Positions 61,682 to 64,000 of a stretch of DNA of 64,000 nt are shown here, piece by piece. The stretch is from Penelope pileata (Eukaryota > Chordata > Aves > Galliformes > Cracidae), in contig WBMW01005527.1 in NCBI GenBank assembly GCA_013396635.1, positions 1,041,540 through 1,105,539 of the forward strand, in the 5' to 3' direction. The stretch's first letter is position 1. The number at the start of each line of letters is the position of its first letter. Under the pieces are notes generated by a model that saw only the letters and a program-made list of their open reading frames with translations, did not search any database and had not been told where the DNA came from. Made by a program: the position numbers and the translations under genes.

Positions 61682-61683
61682 TA

Positions 61684-63610
61684 TTTTAAAGCTACTAACA
61701 GGAAAAAAATCCACTTCAGTTTTCACTTTCTCATGTAAATGTTTTCTTTCTCCTTTTTGTATTTTTTCCCTGCTTGTTTTGGGATTGTGCAATTCTAAAT
61801 TGTCTTGGATAGTGAAACTTCACAAGAAATGAAAAGGGACACTGGGGGATGAGGGAAAATGAACTTTGTTGGGGCTGTTGATGAATCTAATCCAAATTTG
61901 GTTTATCCTTGCTTCACTACTCATTGGTATATAACCTGCATATTATTAAGTACTGTGCAAGTAGAAATAATCTCATTTCTTATGGAAAGGGCTTAGAAAT
62001 TTTCTTTTTTCCTATAGAAAAACTGCTAGAGGTGATATAAGTCTGAAAAGACCAAAATGGAATGGTGCAGTCACAGATCAGTGAGCTGGCTGGAGGTGAT
62101 TGTGAGGAAAGTAATTAATGAAATGTGGTAATTAGATTTTCTGGATTGTTCTGAATGTGTTGTCCTGCATTATCTTGAAAATGTCAATGTGCAGATGTGC
62201 ATTTTAATTTCTAGTGTCTCAGACATTTTTCTGTACTGCGTACAAGTATGATATGGTTTGATTTGTTTCATGAAGATGCTTTTGTGAGGAAAAAAATCAA
62301 ATTTCTTTCTGAAGGACAAGTCTCACCAATAGCTAAGAATGACAAAGTCACCCATTTACAGTAGCAGTAGGTATCTGAGTACTGAGGCTTGTTACTGACA
62401 AGAGGCATGATAACTTAGACTTCAATCAAGTGCTTGCATCATTTGTGCAAAGTTGCACAAAGTTTTGGGGGCACTTGGAGAATGAAGGCACCTTGAGAAA
62501 AAACTGTCCTCAGGGAAATTGTAGGTATTTATGGAAGAAGTTTCCCTGTGAAGAGCTATAAAACTGCCACAGGGCATAAACAATGCTTGAAATGCATTCA
62601 AACATACTACTCATGAATTATAAATGTTTTTGTGACCCTTTCTCAGCAAGTTGGCCACTGGGGTTAACTGTCATCTAGTCAGGGTTTATGACCCAATGGA
62701 AATGTGCTTGCTTTGGTCCTGCAGCCCCAGAGGACCTAACAAAAGCTGAGGAAAACAATTACAGGCAGAGATGTGAAGAATGAAGGAAAAATGGGCTTTC
62801 TGACTTTGTTTATTGTTGCACTAGCTTATTAAGGAAAACATTATTTAAAATAAAAACAAAGCTACTTCAATCTGTGGTTGAAAAAAATGTCATCTTTGGG
62901 GTCTTTTGTACCTATTATAGTTTTGGGATCACAGTGTTAATTTAATGCTTTGTAATCTATATAACTGTAGCAGAAGACTGCGAAGCTTGTATCCCTCTAT
63001 TAAAAAATAAATGTAATTCTAATGCTGAAAGCCTCATTGCTGTTAAGTAGTGCAATTACTGCTTAATTTTACACCCATCTGAGAGGCTACTTCAGCACAC
63101 TGGGAGCTGATATTGTAGCCGTGATAGCCACCATAAAATACAGCTTCATGAAATGAAGCAAAACGTGTCTCTACCTGTGATTATATGGTAACTAGTGCTT
63201 AGCACAACCTTGAGGGGGGGTGACACAGAGGACACCCCACCTGTTGCCTTGTTTGTAGTTCCCTAAAGGGTTTTCTATAGCTTTACTAGATGGCCAGGGG
63301 TGTATCTAAAAGTTATCAGTTCAGCTAATACTTGAAGCATGTAAAATCCAAATCTAGCAGGCACTGTCAAACTGAAAATACATTCATTATAATGAATGGG
63401 AATCAAAAACTATCTAATAAAGATATGAGAGTGGTGTGTCTAGAAATGTGGCAAATGTCTGGTGGTGGTGGTCTCAACACAGTTTTGAAAATGAGATGAG
63501 GACTTCTGTGTCCCAAAACCTAGCTAGATCTGGTCTGTCTCTGACATCTCCTTACTACCCTGTTGTATGCTGGTGTCCTACAGGTTATCCCTGGGAAAGT
63601 AAAAGCACTT
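61684..63610. other. Non-coding AT-rich stretch, nothing recognised
   Basis: No open frame of note, no repeat recognised. A G-run (GAGGGGGGGTG) lies at about 63213-63222. Confidence 0.5.
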
Positions 63611-64000
63611 TTTTGATCTTGCAGATCTTGCTTCTGTCTCAAAGCAGCCTAACAGTCAATCTTTGGCAGATCTTACTGCTCTGGAGAATGTTCTGGGAAG
63701 CTCAACCACTTGAGAGAGAGTTCCTGTACTCCAGTTTCTATTTAATACGTCATTGGGAGAGGGTTGCTTTGAAGCTTCTCTTTTACTCAAGCCAGGTGAG
63801 GTAAAATGCAAATAGAGGATTTATTTTCATAACACTCAGAACACACAACACGGTTACAAATGTCTGTACAGAAGGTATAGATGAAGGAGCGAGGGAGAAA
63901 GAGAAAGGGTTCCGGGGAAGATAAATCTGCAAGTTCTGTTTTTGGTTTTATTTTCTTTTTTCCTTTATATCTTTGATGTGCTGCTGCTGCTTTCCTGAGC
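63611..64000. other. Window end: weak exon candidate, otherwise unassigned
   Basis: A good acceptor-like site (TTTTTTGATCTTGCAG, ending at 63624) is followed on the plus strand by a frame reading DLASVSKQPNSQSL then ADLTALENVLGSS, up to a stop at 63711-63713. The Ser/Gln/Asn-rich peptide looks more protein-like than other frames here, but matches nothing recognised, is short and has no clear donor before the stop. The overlapping 122-codon frame (63436-63804) in another register is not convincing. The window ends in a T-rich tract and CTGCTGCTGCT. Confidence 0.2.

Overview
The window looks like nuclear DNA from a bird, most likely a galliform such as chicken, turkey or quail. Evidence seen in the sequence: several 5'-truncated CR1 LINE fragments in both orientations, ending in the avian CR1 tail (ATTCTATGATTCTAT type) and carrying recognisable reverse-transcriptase C-terminal peptides; three non-autonomous mariner elements that resemble chicken Galluhop; and one degraded avian endogenous-retrovirus LTR in reverse orientation. 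The sequence is AT-rich and CpG-poor, which fits a macrochromosomal intergenic or long-intron region. Family names come from remembered consensus sequences, not from a search.

No protein-coding gene can be supported. The open reading frames are short and mostly on overlapping frames. The longest (174, 149, 135, 129, 124, 122 and 121 codons) either lie inside repeats or show no recognisable domain. No tRNA, rRNA, CRISPR array, operon or bacterial-type signal was seen. The left edge (1-13) has three CpGs in 13 bases and could be the end of a CpG island or first exon, so the window may be a long first intron. A weak exon candidate near 63624-63713 would fit that picture, but it is not proven.

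Layout: 1-2.1 kb unique AT-rich sequence with a 37-bp tandem duplication; 2.08-2.81 kb an old CR1 (+); 5.56-5.79 kb a CR1 (-) whose tail has become a (TAGAA)10 microsatellite; 8.45-8.87 kb a well-preserved CR1 (+); 12.3-12.63 kb a GC-richer, LTR-like patch with a poly(A) signal and a 21-bp tandem duplication; 14.4-14.66 kb a CpG-bearing patch; 19.68-20.17 kb a decayed CR1 (+); 21.68-21.78 kb a short young CR1 (-); 28.34-28.74, 34.86-35.39 and 61.14-61.68 kb mariner elements, all in the same orientation; 37.55-37.69 kb CR1 (+); 38.46-38.6 and 42.26-42.41 kb two copies of an unnamed dispersed sequence; 39.97-40.06 kb a MIR-like fragment; 44.16-44.22 and 58.27-58.34 kb short CR1 fragments (-); 46.07-46.48 kb an avian ERV LTR (-); 55.05-55.43 kb a second LTR-like or promoter-like GC-rich segment.

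No undescribed functional system was found. The points most worth checking are the different internal-deletion structures of the mariner elements, the unnamed 38.5/42.3 kb repeat pair, the LTR/promoter-like segment at 55 kb with GC box, GATA and CACCC-type motifs, and the possible exon at the right end.
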